Of a DNA stretch of 64,000 nt, positions 25,099 to 39,500 are shown piece after piece; the first letter of the stretch is position 1, and the number at the start of each line of letters is the position of its first letter. Origin of the DNA: Tubiluchus corallicola (Eukaryota > Priapulida > Priapulimorpha > Priapulimorphida > Tubiluchidae); the NCBI GenBank assembly GCA_030141605.1, contig JAQGDQ010000022.1, positions 950,501 to 1,014,500 on the forward strand, in the 5' to 3' direction. Position numbers and translations under genes: made by a program. Below the pieces are notes generated by a model. That model was not told the origin of the DNA and ran no database searches. It saw only the letters and a program-made list of their open reading frames with translations.

Positions 25099-26936
25099 CG
25101 ACTTGGTACAACTATCTGCCCAAAAAACCAAATAAACGCGAAAATAACGAACTGTAAACACAATAATTATAATTATAGACGAGAACCTATGAATCAAATG
25201 CCACTGTTAACAAGGCCCATGGCAAGCATGCTCTGTGATTAAGCATATTTAACTCTGTGATCATAAACCTACAACCACAAACTTACTGCATTTTTACTAC
25301 AGTATTGCTTGGCAGGCTTACGTCCTGCGCGCATGCGAGCATATTTGCATAATTTATTTGCTCATTCACTTGTGGCAAGCCCTTTTCACATTGCATCTCC
25401 TAAACGTGCAATACCTTACCACAACATCTAATGCTGTTGTAACAGTACCCCGTATTGGACTATTGGCTATGATGCGTGCAAGAACTTTTGTTTTAGATAC
25501 AGTATTAATAGTAGTTTTTGCCTGATTAAAAATAATGCAGCACATCATTGTAGTTTTGAAATGCATAATTCAATAAATATAAACATGTAGAACAAGACAT
25601 ATTTAATTCAGTATATTAACCATTTCTATATAATAATAATAATATTTGATTTTAAACAAATAAAATTTACAATACAACTTCAGTCGGCAGTCTCAACACA
25701 TTTTCAAACAAGTTTGTATACATACATTATTTACAAGAATTTATAATTATATAGTTCACGATTTGATTTGTATTTACAGTAAACTGTTTGTTAGATGAAA
25801 ACACTTTCTATAGACGTTTTAAAAGAGCATAAAACTTTTTAACTTAACTTAGCAGTCAAAGAAAGTTCATGTTGAAACTACAGGCACAACTAATAAAAAT
25901 ATACAAGCTTTTGGGTTTGTAAAGTACCCTGCATTTAATAATTATAATTCCGTATGTTAAATGTTAAGTTAGCATGAAAGAAAATCATTAATTCAGACTT
26001 GTAGTGTTGACATGTGCCAAACCAGAGTGCCTAGAGTGCTTCCAAGATAAAGTGACTTTATACTGACTTCTTTTTCAGCATCAGCATAAATTCCTTTTTG
26101 TTTCTGAATACAAAAAAGATGCACCTTTCATAAAGTATCTTAGTTATGTTACAGGCTTTGGAGCTTCCAAAGTTACAAGTTATGGAGCTTATAGGTTAAG
26201 GCATATTACTACTGTTGAACAGTTGTTGGTTTGTGGCACAACTTGAACCTGGATTATTACCTAGATATTACGATAAAGAAAGCCGGTTAAAGGAACAGTA
26301 ATAAGGAAAGTGTAACAAAAGTGTTATATATGTTCACAATGTTATAACCGGTTGGTTTGGTTTGGAGTGGTTTGTTTCAACTATAACTGCAATTCTGTTT
26401 CATTGTTTTATAACACAAATTGGGAAACTATAACACTTTGCGTACACTACAGTACAACACCTTATACTGTGTTTGTTAAACAGTCACATTTTTAACCCAT
26501 AGTCATTAAACTAATAAGACCTAATAAGCAGTCATGCAACATATAAGAATTTTAACTCAAATTTGTCATTTTCTGCATTGAGTAATGGAACTTCATGTTG
26601 TTTGGCTAGAGTGAAATGATACAGATTACAAATTTACTTACATATTTACTCACAACTTTTCCATTGTTTTAACTTTTGAAGTTTGACAGCAATAGTGGTT
26701 TGTATAAAATTTGATATTCCAGAACAATAACTGCTTGAAATCAAATGGAGACAACTAGATAAACTATTAAATTGTAAAGTGTTTGCTAAAAAAATTGCGT
26801 CATTTTATCTACACAGTTTTACTGCCAAGTTACCTAACGCAAGAGAAGTTCAATCTTAAAGGCTGCAGTTGCTTTCAGAACGAATTTTATATCCGGAGTT
26901 CTACAAATAATACTGAGGTTCGCTCATTGTCTTATA

Positions 26937-27505
26937 TCATCTGTGTGGTGATGATCGTCGAGCGAGTAATATTTCTAGCCAGCAAGGGCACGATGTGATG
27001 AACTGTCGAGTATAACACGTCCCCCAACCCTTCATAAACGATATCCTAGCCGAATTGGGATCGTACGGCCCGTTGACGTAATCAGCTTTGTCCAGCCGTC
27101 CCATAGTGTTGCTTTTCTCGAAATCAAAAACTTTTAAACTATATCCTGGCAATACTTTTACCACAGTCGACGTCCTCGTATTTACATGTTCTAAGGTGGG
27201 ACTGTTTGCAAAAATAGCGCTATCTGAACGGTTATAAACCCAAACAGCATCGCCTTCTTTGCTGAGCACAATTCCACAACCGATTTTCTCCCTAGTCCGT
27301 TTCACAGTTTCATCTACATCCGGATAATCTGAGTACAGAATGTCAAGGCACATGCCGTTTTGATGAGGTAGTTGTTTAAATATATTTATACTGGAGTCGT
27401 ACACTTGTATTTGCCGACCCACTCGACACCCGTGTTCCCAGTACGCTATGGTACACCAGTGATGATGACCTTGACCTGACGCTGACCCTAAGTGACCTTC
27501 GCCGT
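26937..27505 (-). CDS. SMAD6/7: SMAD6/7 coding exon 4 (MH2 domain, stop)
   Basis: Acceptor (minus strand) TTTTTCTTGCAG|ACGG; encodes residues 173-361 and TGA. Carries the whole MH2 domain from [13 protein letters not shown] to CPCWLEILL. The last residues ARRSSPHR extend past the usual I-Smad end. Confidence 0.97.
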
Positions 27506-30500
27506 CTGCAAGAAAAACAAAAGACACGTAAAAGTTTATTCTGTACAAAAATAAGCTAAGTTAAAGTTTTTACATGAGTCACCTTACAATAAATGTCCCA
27601 TCTAATTCAATAAACATTCCAAACAGGAATACTTTCACGTTAAATGGAACACAGTGCTTCCTGTCCCACGCCCAAAACAGTAAAAGGCCTTTATTTAAAA
27701 ACGTATCAGAGGTAAGTAACTGTGTTCATAGATGCGGCTGCAGTGGGCAGTAAATTATGTACATTTAAATAACTCTAATTGGTAATAATGCCTTAGAATC
27801 AAACACAATATATATAGTTGAAGTTCAAAGTAATACTGAATACAGTTTAGCAGATAAACCCTTTTTACTGATAATCAGCATCAAATATAACGCCATAGGA
27901 CATATGTTCTCAGAAGGTATAATGCACAATATTGCTTAACTTCAGAAAATCTCTATCTATATAACAAGTCGCCACCTACATAAGTCTCGTTACTGTACTA
28001 TACTAATGGTCTCAATTTTCATGGCATATAAATTTCAGATTAAATGCGGTGCATTCAGTTCATCGGGTAAATTCGATAAGTATTGTTGTGATTTTTAGTT
28101 ATTAGATTGCACAGCTGCAACGTTCATTTCTGCTTCAAAGCATTAGCATTTAGCAATACATAGTGATTTACTTGGTCAACCTTGAACCATTGCCTCTGCA
28201 AAGGAATATCGGCCGCAATTCTAAATTCAGATTGCAAAACGCAAATACGCAAATAAAACAACTCTAAAAATTAAAATAAAAATTACAATGTCCTTGTGGG
28301 CCACATGCCCAAACCAATACCCTGCAGTTATGCTCAAATTTACGCACGAGAGATGAAATAACGACGCAACAGTGCTCGAACAGACTCGAAATGATACTGC
28401 CAAGATCCAATGCTTTCAAATGGCAAACTTTTCTTCAGTTTCGCGTATAAACTTAGTCGTCCTCTTTAAATTAACACTTCAAATTTCGTCGACGAACTAT
28501 ATAGGCAATAAACGCTGGCTGTTTAGCAGGAGCGCAATAAATTCGCGCCAGATAAACAACACACTCCAGCACTGTAGTTAACGCCGCAATGGCGACATTT
28601 AAAGTGATTTTCATTTATTCCTCCTCAAAGCACAGCAGAACAAAGCCGTCGACGCATCTCAAAATCAATTATGAAGTCTCAGCTATTACGATTAATGAAA
28701 TGTAATCATCATTAAGCTTAATGAAATTGCTTTTGTCTGCGCTTTAACGTGCACGTCGTTTTAAGGCGAGTTTAAAACACCAATGCCTTCAATTTCGGAC
28801 AGTCAATCAGAATTTCATATTGTAGTCGAAACCACCACAGTTTAAGTAGGCAATAAATCTCTGGTGCCAGACATTACGTCTAATTAAAATTTTCTGCACA
28901 GCGTCAATTAACAACTGTTGTCGTAAGTAACTATTATCGACAATCAAAGTCAAGTAAATTTAGCTAGTCACTTGTCACGAATAAATCTGTGTAATTTTTT
29001 TAATAAGATAACATTGTGTCTGGACCCCAGGGAATCTAACGTGTTGACAGAAGCAAGCCTGGCGGCGGCGGACATCAAATAATTATTACGACTATAATAT
29101 AGTTATTAACCTCGCCCACAATAACTTATTCATGGCGCTTGGTAACTATTTCAAAGCTGCTTCGCCGTTTGCCGAGTGCTCATCAGTTCTGCAGAACAAA
29201 TACATAATGTAGGATTTAATCAGAGTCAAGGGGGTCGGTCTGGCGCCTCATTTATACCTGACATAATCATACGCTAATGGAACACATCTCATTACTGGTG
29301 AAGCCACGGAGGTTACACGATCGTCTTGTTTACATGGCTTCGCAGGCTCTTCCTACCCGTATTACAGCAGCAGCACTGCAGATAATGCATATGCACTTAC
29401 GTAGGCCGCACTGACTAACTTTCTTGGAAAAAACATCCATGTTATACATACATATAGGCCATGATTTAGAGTAGACAAGCGTATTTTTTATTCAAATGCA
29501 ATATGTTAGTGTAGCTAATGTACCAATTTTTGTATTTGCTCCAGGTGCAATGCAACAGCGACAGCAACAGCAGCAGCAAAAACAACAACAACAATAGTTA
29601 TAACAAATGCTTTATCGCAATTTCAAGGTGTAAAACATGAATTAAAACCGTCCAGTGTATTTCCCAGCAATATAAGTGCATTAACCACAGCACTTATTCA
29701 TTTGGCTTCGTTTATGAAAACACCGAGTTACACACGGCAGTACTTCCTCTGCCAAACATAAACATAAATGGATTGTTGCATTAAGTTGAGGGGTGAGTAG
29801 ACAAGAGGGTGAAAAATTCTTCGCAAAAGAAACAGCACATCGTACTCAACGCCAAAACCAACGTAATCAGCAATAAAACTTATAGGGTGCTACTGAGACA
29901 GAAGTCAGACCGGTAGTTACATCATAATCAAAGTCAGTTAACACTGACCCTCTTTCCGCCACTATTGAAAATTGGAACTCAAGGCTTAATGAAGAGTGAA
30001 ATTCACTCTTGACTCGCAGACAAAATTATAAACAAGTTAAGAAACTCATCCTTTTCGCCGAACATTTTTTGCAAGTTTTGACTCCACTAGGCTCGTATCA
30101 CGTGATTCGGTGTGGTTAGCGACTCAACAGCAGTCAACAGCAATACGAATGGATGGACTAGATTTCAATGTTAAGAGAAAATGTGTATTCTTGGCTAAAG
30201 GGAATGAATATAATTTTTTCATTATACGTGAACACACATTATCCCTCTTTAAATGCCAAATAACACTAACGATTACGCTACCTCTAGTTAACTGATAGCA
30301 GAGGTAGAAGCCTGCAGCAGCATGCTTAATACTGATCTTAATAACCCATTATAAACAGAGGTTATCTTTCGATTTCTGAGTTTAAACTGCCCTAAACTTG
30401 CTTCATCAGGGAGTGTCTACAAGCAAGTTTATTGTTGGCTTTTTGTGCAAGCAAGTCAAACGCCAATGAAATGAAGCGTTTAAAATTTGACAAACAAGAT

Positions 30501-33500
30501 ATGACATTCAGCTGGGCGTGAAACGGGCAGGCAGCGCCAGCCAACCATCTCCGGTGTCTGCCGTGTTTCCGGATGAACGCTTCTCCCGCGGAATCCGGAT
30601 TCATGCCGGCGACACCAGGCGACCGCAAGCCAGTCTTGATAGCTTTATCCAACTTACTGATGATTTGATTTGAGAGTAATTGCGGTGCGCTTGGCTCCAG
30701 CAGATGACGGCGCGCGATTATCCTTTCCGTCTCCGCACTCAGAGCTCATCGCGAAAGAGCAAAGACTGTGTCTCCTAGAATCATAATCGCTACGCCATTT
30801 ATCGTCCATGTATTATTACTGCATTACATTATAAGTTATACTGAACGACTAGTCTACGGGCAACCACAATTAATATACGCTACAAAAGATGAAATGATTA
30901 CGTACGTACAGACACGATACAATTTACCACAGCTTGTACAGTATTAAAGCGCGCCATGTCGCCTAAAACGTTTTATTTTCAGCCTGCAGGCGCTGGCAAA
31001 TATTTAATGAATTTTTATGCGCTCGCTTGCTCGCTACCCGGGTAGTCCGGCTCGCTTCACGCGTTTTTGTTTACTTACACAAAATGTTTGGCGGGCACAT
31101 CACGCAGAGAAAAATAGTCCCATTTGAAGACTGAATGAAAACATCTGCACAAAATCATTCCAAGTGTATCATATTCACTCTCAACCCATTTTGAATTCAT
31201 ACCACTCTTTAAATTATCTGCTGCTGCTGCTAATATAATTAATTTTCGCGGTTACCTACAATAGATGGGGATAACTGTACAATGTCAGAAAAGTTCTATG
31301 ATAACATCATCGCGCACAATACAAAACACATTAAAACAACTTTTACTACTTTATGCATATGGTTTTTCAAAAAGCTTGGTGAAAGTGACGGAACAATGAA
31401 ACTCACAGTAAATTTTAATTTTTCGTGTCCCTCTGAATTTTGTAACCTTTACTTAAAATAAAAGAATACGTAAAATGTTTAGGAAAGGCATATTTTAATT
31501 TGCAAAAAATTCAAAATGAGAAAAACAAAAGGCATATGAGGCCGGGGTGCGAGTTAATATGAAGTTAAGTGCAACCGGTGTTTTCATCTGTTTAAATATA
31601 AAAAAATTAAAAGAAAGGAAACAGGAGAGAAATCCGTCATTTACGCTAACATTTCATGGGGATTTTGAAAGTTTCTGAAGACGTCTACAAAAGATGAAAA
31701 GTGCACAATCAGTGACTGCAAGTATATCTCGATTGGACATCAATAATAAAGTCCCACCGCTGGAGCCAGACTTCAAACAGACTATGGTCGTTAATGCCCA
31801 TCTCAGCGCACGAGAAAATACGGTTATTTGAAGAATGTTTTCAATTTTGTCGACGTAAATTAAAGTCTAGGTGAATGGAAAGGAAAACAACGCGATGCTT
31901 CATCAAATTTCTACAATTTGATTGTTGCCAGATAGAGCCAGACTGGCTGCTTTACAGGACAAAATGACAGTGGCAAAGGCAGTCGGGGAACAAAATGACA
32001 CAGTAAATGCATTTAGGCCTACAGGACAAAATGGCAGCAAATGAACCACAGCTTGGATCTACGACAAAACGCTGGAAGACGTCTTACGTAGCACAAGAAA
32101 TGGGGGTCGCTTTGTTTGACTAAATGGTAATAAGAGTATTCATTTTTTAGACTAATAACACTACAGAGACCGATGATGATGCTGGTGCTGCTGCTGATGA
32201 TGACGACGACGACTACGACGATGATGATAATAATAATAATTTAAAGAAATAATAAGGGGTGAAATGGGACCAAGCCAGAAAAATGACTATCTAGTGGACA
32301 TATCTAGGGCAATTATACCAATTATTTGTTTGCATGATAAAAGGCCATTAGAATTACAAAAGTCACAGAATGCGGGTTTATACTTCGCAGGAAACAAAAA
32401 TGAGTGATGACAACTAAAACTAAAGGGTGGGTTAAAAAGACAAAGGACAGTAGTTAAACGGTGGAGCTACAATCTTTAAGACTGAGTAAATTAGCATAAA
32501 TTACTTGTTATTTTGCAGAACATTCTTAAAGCAGCTAATGCTTCACATGATCAGATGATTGCAGTTGCGGGTTACTTTTTAACGTTTATACAATTGTAAT
32601 TTCGTAACAGCAATTTCTCTCCATCTCAAGAACTCAAACTATTTTTGTAATTTAATAAATTCGTATTACTGATCTAGATAACACTTGCTTTACTTTCTAG
32701 CTACATTCATAACCAAGTTTATAAGTTGGGGTTCGAAGAGATTTGAGTATCACTGCGCAGTGAGAAAAGCAGTGCAACGGCAAAAAAGTTAAGTAACTTA
32801 CAGTTTAAGCAAGAAACAGATATGGCAGAAATGGCCGACAGAACGACAGTTCCGTCTATGTTTTAAACGGCTGAATCTCTTTTCGATTGTAGGTCAAATT
32901 CGTTATTAGACATATAACCGAATAAGCCGATTGAGACTAAATATCAACTTTATAAAGAATGTACGATTCATGTTTGATATCCCTGTAAACAAAGGGTACC
33001 TATAGACTAATGTCGGCGCGACTCTACCCACGACATCATTACCATTAGCGTCAACAGCACCTCAACGCCTTTAGTGGCTTTAAACAACACTTGGCATACC
33101 ACTAAAAGCATTGAGGTTTTTATTATCATGTGTTTTACTTCTGTTTTGATGTATTTTATGTATTATATATGTACACTTTGCACAGCGTTTAAAAACAAGT
33201 AACATGAGATTTTAAGCTTTGTAGATACTAATAAATTTAAAAACAACTAGGACTACGCTAGCTTTAATCAGAAATCTTAAAATACTGACACTAAAATATG
33301 ACACCATTTTTCTTGAATAAATAACGTAATAATAACTTATACCTTAATATTTTCAAACACCTCCGTTCGATTTTCGAAACATTTTCAAGAAACACGTTGA
33401 TAAAATAATGTATGGAAAAGCACCTCATGAGCCCACTCTGCAATAGAAGCAGCAGGCGCCAACTGGCGTCTCTTGCGAAGAATGCGATCAACTCCAAGCA

Positions 33501-36500
33501 AGTGATTATAAAAAATCACCCAAGTCACATTTATGCTGCTTACATAAATAAAATATAAATGCAGATTTTTGTGATATGTTATTATTTTTAGAAAATCATA
33601 TCTTCCTTTTGTTCGCTCTGTGGAGTGAACCAATAAAAAAGTTCTACCTATGTAAGTTGTGTATTTTGGGGTAGGATTTATTAATGTAAAAAATCAACAC
33701 TACTCCTTTAATCACTAAAATACGAGACATTGACCAGTTTTTGATAAAACGCTGAAAAAAAATTAATTCGATTTCTTTTTCTACCACTATATACCCAAGA
33801 CTTTTATAAATGTAACAAACTAATGAAATTGCTCTCTTGCAGTTCAACCAAAATACATAAAGACGTGTCAACTTAGACAACTAAAAAAATCTAAAAGAAA
33901 AGCTTATTTTAAATCAATAGTTTGTCACACTAACCACTATTACAGTGATATAAACTAATCACCTATACACCTATAGTAAATAATGTGACCCAGCAGAATG
34001 TCACATAATTGTCGCCTACAGGAGAAACAGCTATCAATCATAATAAGCTTGCTTGTTCAAGCTACCCTGGCTATAATCATAAGGAGATATTATACTAGGT
34101 GCCACTTTCACAAATTAGCAATTTCTGTCTCCCGGCGATAGCGACAACCCTTCAGAGCCTCATTACAAGTACTGTAATCTGATCATACGGTTCCTCGGGC
34201 TGACGAGTTTTTAACCACTACTATACAGCAACCGAGAACTGTATTTAATACACAACTGCAAAAACACTCTGCCTGTCACAATCTCAGCGGGAATATTATA
34301 ATTAATCGAATTTGCATCTCTCTACAAGTAAACATAATATCGCTTTGATTTGCCACATCGACACTCTGGTTTATTTTACTATGAGAATGAAGGGGGGGGG
34401 GCACGAAGTGGGAGCCATGTTTTAGATCTTACGAGTTTTAAACATTCGCCTACGCTCGCTACCTAAGCTACAACTTAGCACACAACATTCTTAACAAACC
34501 ATGCAATCATCTTATACCTCCTCTTATCAATAAAGTTATGCATAATATATTGAGACTACTGTTCACAGTCTTATTGACTAAACCTTAAAATTATTCCTAT
34601 ACAACCACTAAGAGTATATTTAAAAAAAAAAAAAAACTCACAGATAGCCAAACGACTAATTTCTAGTGCCTAAACAGTTACTTATTAATGTGCTGCCTTT
34701 CTGACAAACTTGATTACATTTATTTTTAATTCAATGCTTAATATTTGTGAACAGTAAATTTCATCGGGTACGATGATTTTAATACATATAGCTTTGTAAT
34801 CAACGCACTGAACAAAAAAATCTGTAATTAATGAACGCGTAATTAAATATTTATAATCCTAATAGCAAGATTAATAGCAATGATAACACGTACCCACTAT
34901 GATTATTAAGCTTCAAAAACAAACCCACCCCAAAGTAAGGAAATGGGAAGAAGTAGAGTGAAAATGGATTTAAACCAGGCCCTTTAAGTTTCTGGAAGCT
35001 TATGGTTCAAATCCAGGCTAAACCTCGACTTTTTTCACAATTCCTTCCTTGTCACCTGTTTTAGTTTAAAAAACTAATAATTGTGCATTTATTACATTAC
35101 TGACCTAAAGACGTATTTCTTTGAAAATAAACAATATTTATTAATATTAGTGTACAAAACATGCCTGTAAGAGCAGTTTTTTTTAATTTAGCTAAACACT
35201 TTTTGCCTTCACTTTGTGGATTTACTCACAACTTGAATCCATTGAATTTTATCAGTGCCATTAAACTTCATTTTGCCATAGTGGCGCCCTTAATATTTTC
35301 CGTTTCGGATTTTATCACAACAATATTGGCACAAATTTTGCAAGCAATTTTTAGTTTCAATTTATCTCGAGAATTATCCTACATTCTCCTAGACCTAGAT
35401 CGCTATAGCGTACATATAATTCAATAGTACAGCAGTCCAATCTAAGGGAACCTCTCACTAAGGGAAAACGTGTGATTTAACATTTAAATTTAATGTGATC
35501 TGAAACGGGTGCTCACTGATTTCTCTCATGCAGGCCAGGATTCACGTTCACATCAATTATTAATCTGTCTTCATTAATCAAGAACTCTCAAACGAGAAGT
35601 AGTACGCTCTGCTGTATAACAAGCAATTATACATGCAGTACGAACGCTGTTATTCGCACACTATAGCTTCATTTGCTATATTCTATAATCTTAATTTTTT
35701 AATTAACCAATTAGTTAATTAAATTAGTTAGTTTACCACTAAGCAATGAATGAAAACGTTTTGTATTTCCATCTTGGATCTGCAGCTCAAATTGAAAAGG
35801 TAGAGCATCCTATTTCCAATCACGTTGACTCGGGGTTCGGGTCTCGTCTGACTCACACTTTTCGCCATTTCTATTGTTCCTTCATACCTTAGTCGCTAGG
35901 TTAATTATTGTTGAACATAAACCGCAATGGCCTATTAATTCCGACATATCACAGTCAATCTCGGGATCCATTCTAACATTTTTTAGTTATTATAATTTTA
36001 GGGGTGATGTAATCAGTACAATTCAGAATATATATTTGAAAAGCAAAATATCGAAAATAATAATACAAAATAACCCAATAACCCAATGCACAAGACTGAA
36101 ACACCTAAAACATAAACGGAGGATCGTTAATGCACAAGGAGATATTTATGTTATTAGGATATTCAATTTTTTAGTTCAACGTATTGAAAGTGCATATATA
36201 TTACATACAAATTTGGATATTTAATGAGTTATCAGAAATCAATCAAAGACCGTATTATCCGGGCCAGGAATAAGAAGATTACCTATTAAAAAATATTTAA
36301 CTGCTGACTTACAAATGGCAGAAAAAATTGTGTTTAACTGCCTCTTATATCAGACGATTATTTATTCGCTTTAATATAGTCCCAAAGTCTGTATTCTCGA
36401 GGAATTGTGCGCAGTAAATATGTTCAAAAAAAGACTACAAGCAAAATTAATTCTTCAGCTGACCCGCCAAAGGGATATACTGCGGTCTAGTGCTTAAGTA

Positions 36501-39500
36501 CCAAACAAGGATCAGGATTTTCACTGTATGTATGTACTGAAAAAACGTGAAATAAAATAAATACCAATAAAAAACTTGGAATGAATATAATACTCTGTAG
36601 GCAGTCAGCTGCAGTAAATAGAACATAAATGCTATAAGATACTTGGTGAAGTGCTAATTAATCATCAGCAATAATTAAAAAAATCGAATCGCGCAATTAA
36701 TTAAGAGAGAAGCTACGGTGGGTAGTATACGACCCACTACTCAACCCTGAATCAATTACTGACAAAAATATTCCACTACGTTAAAATGTTTCCAAGTCTT
36801 AAACTATTTTTATGCTACTATAAACTGGCTGGCACCGAGCGTATGATAAAATCGCAACAAGCAAAGCTATAGATGAAGGGCGTCAGAAAGCATTAGACTA
36901 TAGCCAAGTTGAAGTGCCGGCTTTAAAACTTTCAGGAGCCATGCAGCTAGTTGTACAACAACAAAAACAGACCAAAAAGATTCAGCGGCGCTCTGGAAAT
37001 GAGAATGACGCTGTACGCCAAATAAACGAATACAAGTTATTTACTATTAATAAATCACGAATTTTCACGAATATTTGGTGCCAATTCACGAGATCAGCAT
37101 ATCTACAACTCGTCACATCTGTATGAATCTACATTAATAAATTTTGTCTTCACGGAGATACATTTACCCCTAGAAGCATGTATCAGCATTAAATTTTTGT
37201 ACAGTTCGGCACTTCATACAAACAAGCCAAATAGGAACATTTAAGGTAGTGTTCTGTCTGTTTAATATACATGATTGTGACGGGACCGGAATTTACATAA
37301 TACATGTATCAAAGATAGTCCCCTGAGACAGGGCCAAAATTGGCAGTGTCGTCTACTCATCTTCATGTTCGGATACAAACACGTGATACATACTCCGTCA
37401 ACAAGAGTCAGCTTGACATATGAAACAGCTTTTCTGGTACACTGGTGGTGGTCACCCATTTATTTGCAACATTGCTAAATTTTGCTCACTTACATCGCGT
37501 CACACTTATTTCACTCGCCCCCACAATATAATCTGAGCTGTCCAACACAGGAATTCAACTCATAGCCTTTTTAAGGTAAGACAGGCCAACCATTTGCCAA
37601 CACAAATGCTCTTTAAGGTTTCACAAATCAATAATTCGCTAATTATACACTTTTCTCAGTTTTAAAATCTATTGCAAATAAAATCTGCAGATATAAACCA
37701 ATAACTAGCTTCAGGAACAATAATTTGATTTTGCTTAAATCAATTCATAGTGAAATAAACACTGAGAAAAAGGTTTAGACAAATTTAATGTGCATATTTA
37801 AGCATTCCTTGTGGTCATCATCAAGACAAAACCACAATCTAGAAATTTTTATTTATTTGATATCAAAACAGTATATATTTAAATCACATTAATAATATTT
37901 TTGTTTTATTGATAGGTCTCCTCTGTCAGCAATTTTTTCACTATATGTAGCTGCATTAAGGTTCTAGTTAAACATAAGAATTAATTCATATATTATTTAA
38001 TTATTGCATACTTTGCCGTTAACTTTGGAGCTAGAAACACAATAACATCTAATTGATAGTTGATGTGAAAGAACATAAAGTTAATACATAACTAAACAAT
38101 ATATATATATATATATATAGTTCAATGAAGAATGTATGACGAAAGGTATTTTCAAACAAACTTAAAATTAAACACATTTTAGATAAAAAATTTCTAAAGC
38201 CGTCTTTTCACAAAAAATAATTTAGTTGTACATGTGAACTGGCAAAAATCTTTTCTAGACAGTGTTAGTGCACATTCTCATAAAAATTTATAATTTTAAC
38301 AACACCAATATCGTTTTATGTAATATATAAATAATTTACTACTGTATCGTAAAATAATTTCTTATTTATATCGGACAAACATTATGAACTGTGAAAGTTC
38401 GCCGGATATAAAATGGCGACGGGTTTTAGTGTTCCATTAGCGGTTGAGGGTCAATTCACTATTTACACTAGTTGGTCTTTTTTGGTTGTGCAAATAACTC
38501 CTGAAGTGGATTGGAGACAAGGCGAGTTCAGGCAGTACAGCGAATAATAGTCTTCTATACTACCTGCAAACTAAATTCTATTAACAAGAACCTACAAGCA
38601 CCATAAAAGAAAGTCTAAATAAGAGTTTCGATGCACAGAACTTTTTTGATAGGTATTTGGAGGGGCAAAGTTAAACTTAGCTGTCGAAAGACTCAAGTTA
38701 ATATTATATCAATAACCAAGTTTAGTCCACAGATAACGGTGAATGTTTTTATCTGGTGTCATGCCCGTTAAAAACCCCTTAAGTAAGATACTTTTCATCC
38801 AGCAGCCCTGAACTTACATCCCACAATAAGTAAATAGCGTTAGCCAAAAACCAGGTGGTTATAAATTATTATACCATTATGTCATGTGCACTGTGCGCTT
38901 AGCGACTTAAGTGAAGCAACCTTAGGCCTAGTTAGTAAATAGATGGCTGACTGCCAGGAATGTCTTTTCTGTGCTACATGCGCTTGGTGATTGAAATCAA
39001 GTAACATGGGGCTTGATTAGTAAATGGCTAGGTGACCACGTGAAACCTATTTCCAAGCAGTGCATGGTAGCCATATCGCCTCCAGCTGTGCGTTATGCAA
39101 CTTGCTGATATGGATGCGTTTTCTACTCTGCGGAACAGCTTGCGGAGAAGCTAGCGGAAAAAATCAATAGGAAATAGCAGCAGAAAAAGAATAACGCATC
39201 CGCAGACTGCACAAACAGTTGCATTGAAAACAATATAAACCGCTTTTATCTACTCCACACCCCCAAAGCGCATCCGCATCCAAGTTACATAAACGCCGGT
39301 TAGTGCGATAATTACGTTTGCATTCGACCATAGTTAAGACACCAGTGCTTGTTCAGTATCTCACGTTAGGCGAATAATTTTGATACTTATGAGGTAGGTT
39401 CCTATAGAACAATTGCAGTAGATAGTTAGTATTTCAAACTTTTCAATGTCATGTAGCAAAAAGTTTAAGACGACTAAAGATGTTAAAAGATTATAGGAAA

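Larger units (their letters stand above)
17776..26936. other. Gene-free interval between convergent DYM and SMAD6/7
   Basis: No coding exon recognised. It contains the 3' UTR of SMAD6/7 at its right end (a reverse-strand AATAAA lies at 25353-25358), a CT microsatellite at 20.76-20.85 kb and six copies of GGCGCC (18145, 19646, 19740, 21277, 25016, 25084). The sequence has fewer obvious transposons and more CpG than the flanks. Confidence 0.5.

Noticed and set aside
30392-30652. 86-aa minus-strand frame in a GC-richer patch
   Set aside because: No recognisable motif; more likely a regulatory patch in the intron.
35874-36224. 116-aa plus-strand frame
   Set aside because: Low-complexity Ile/Asn-rich translation of AT-rich DNA without family resemblance.
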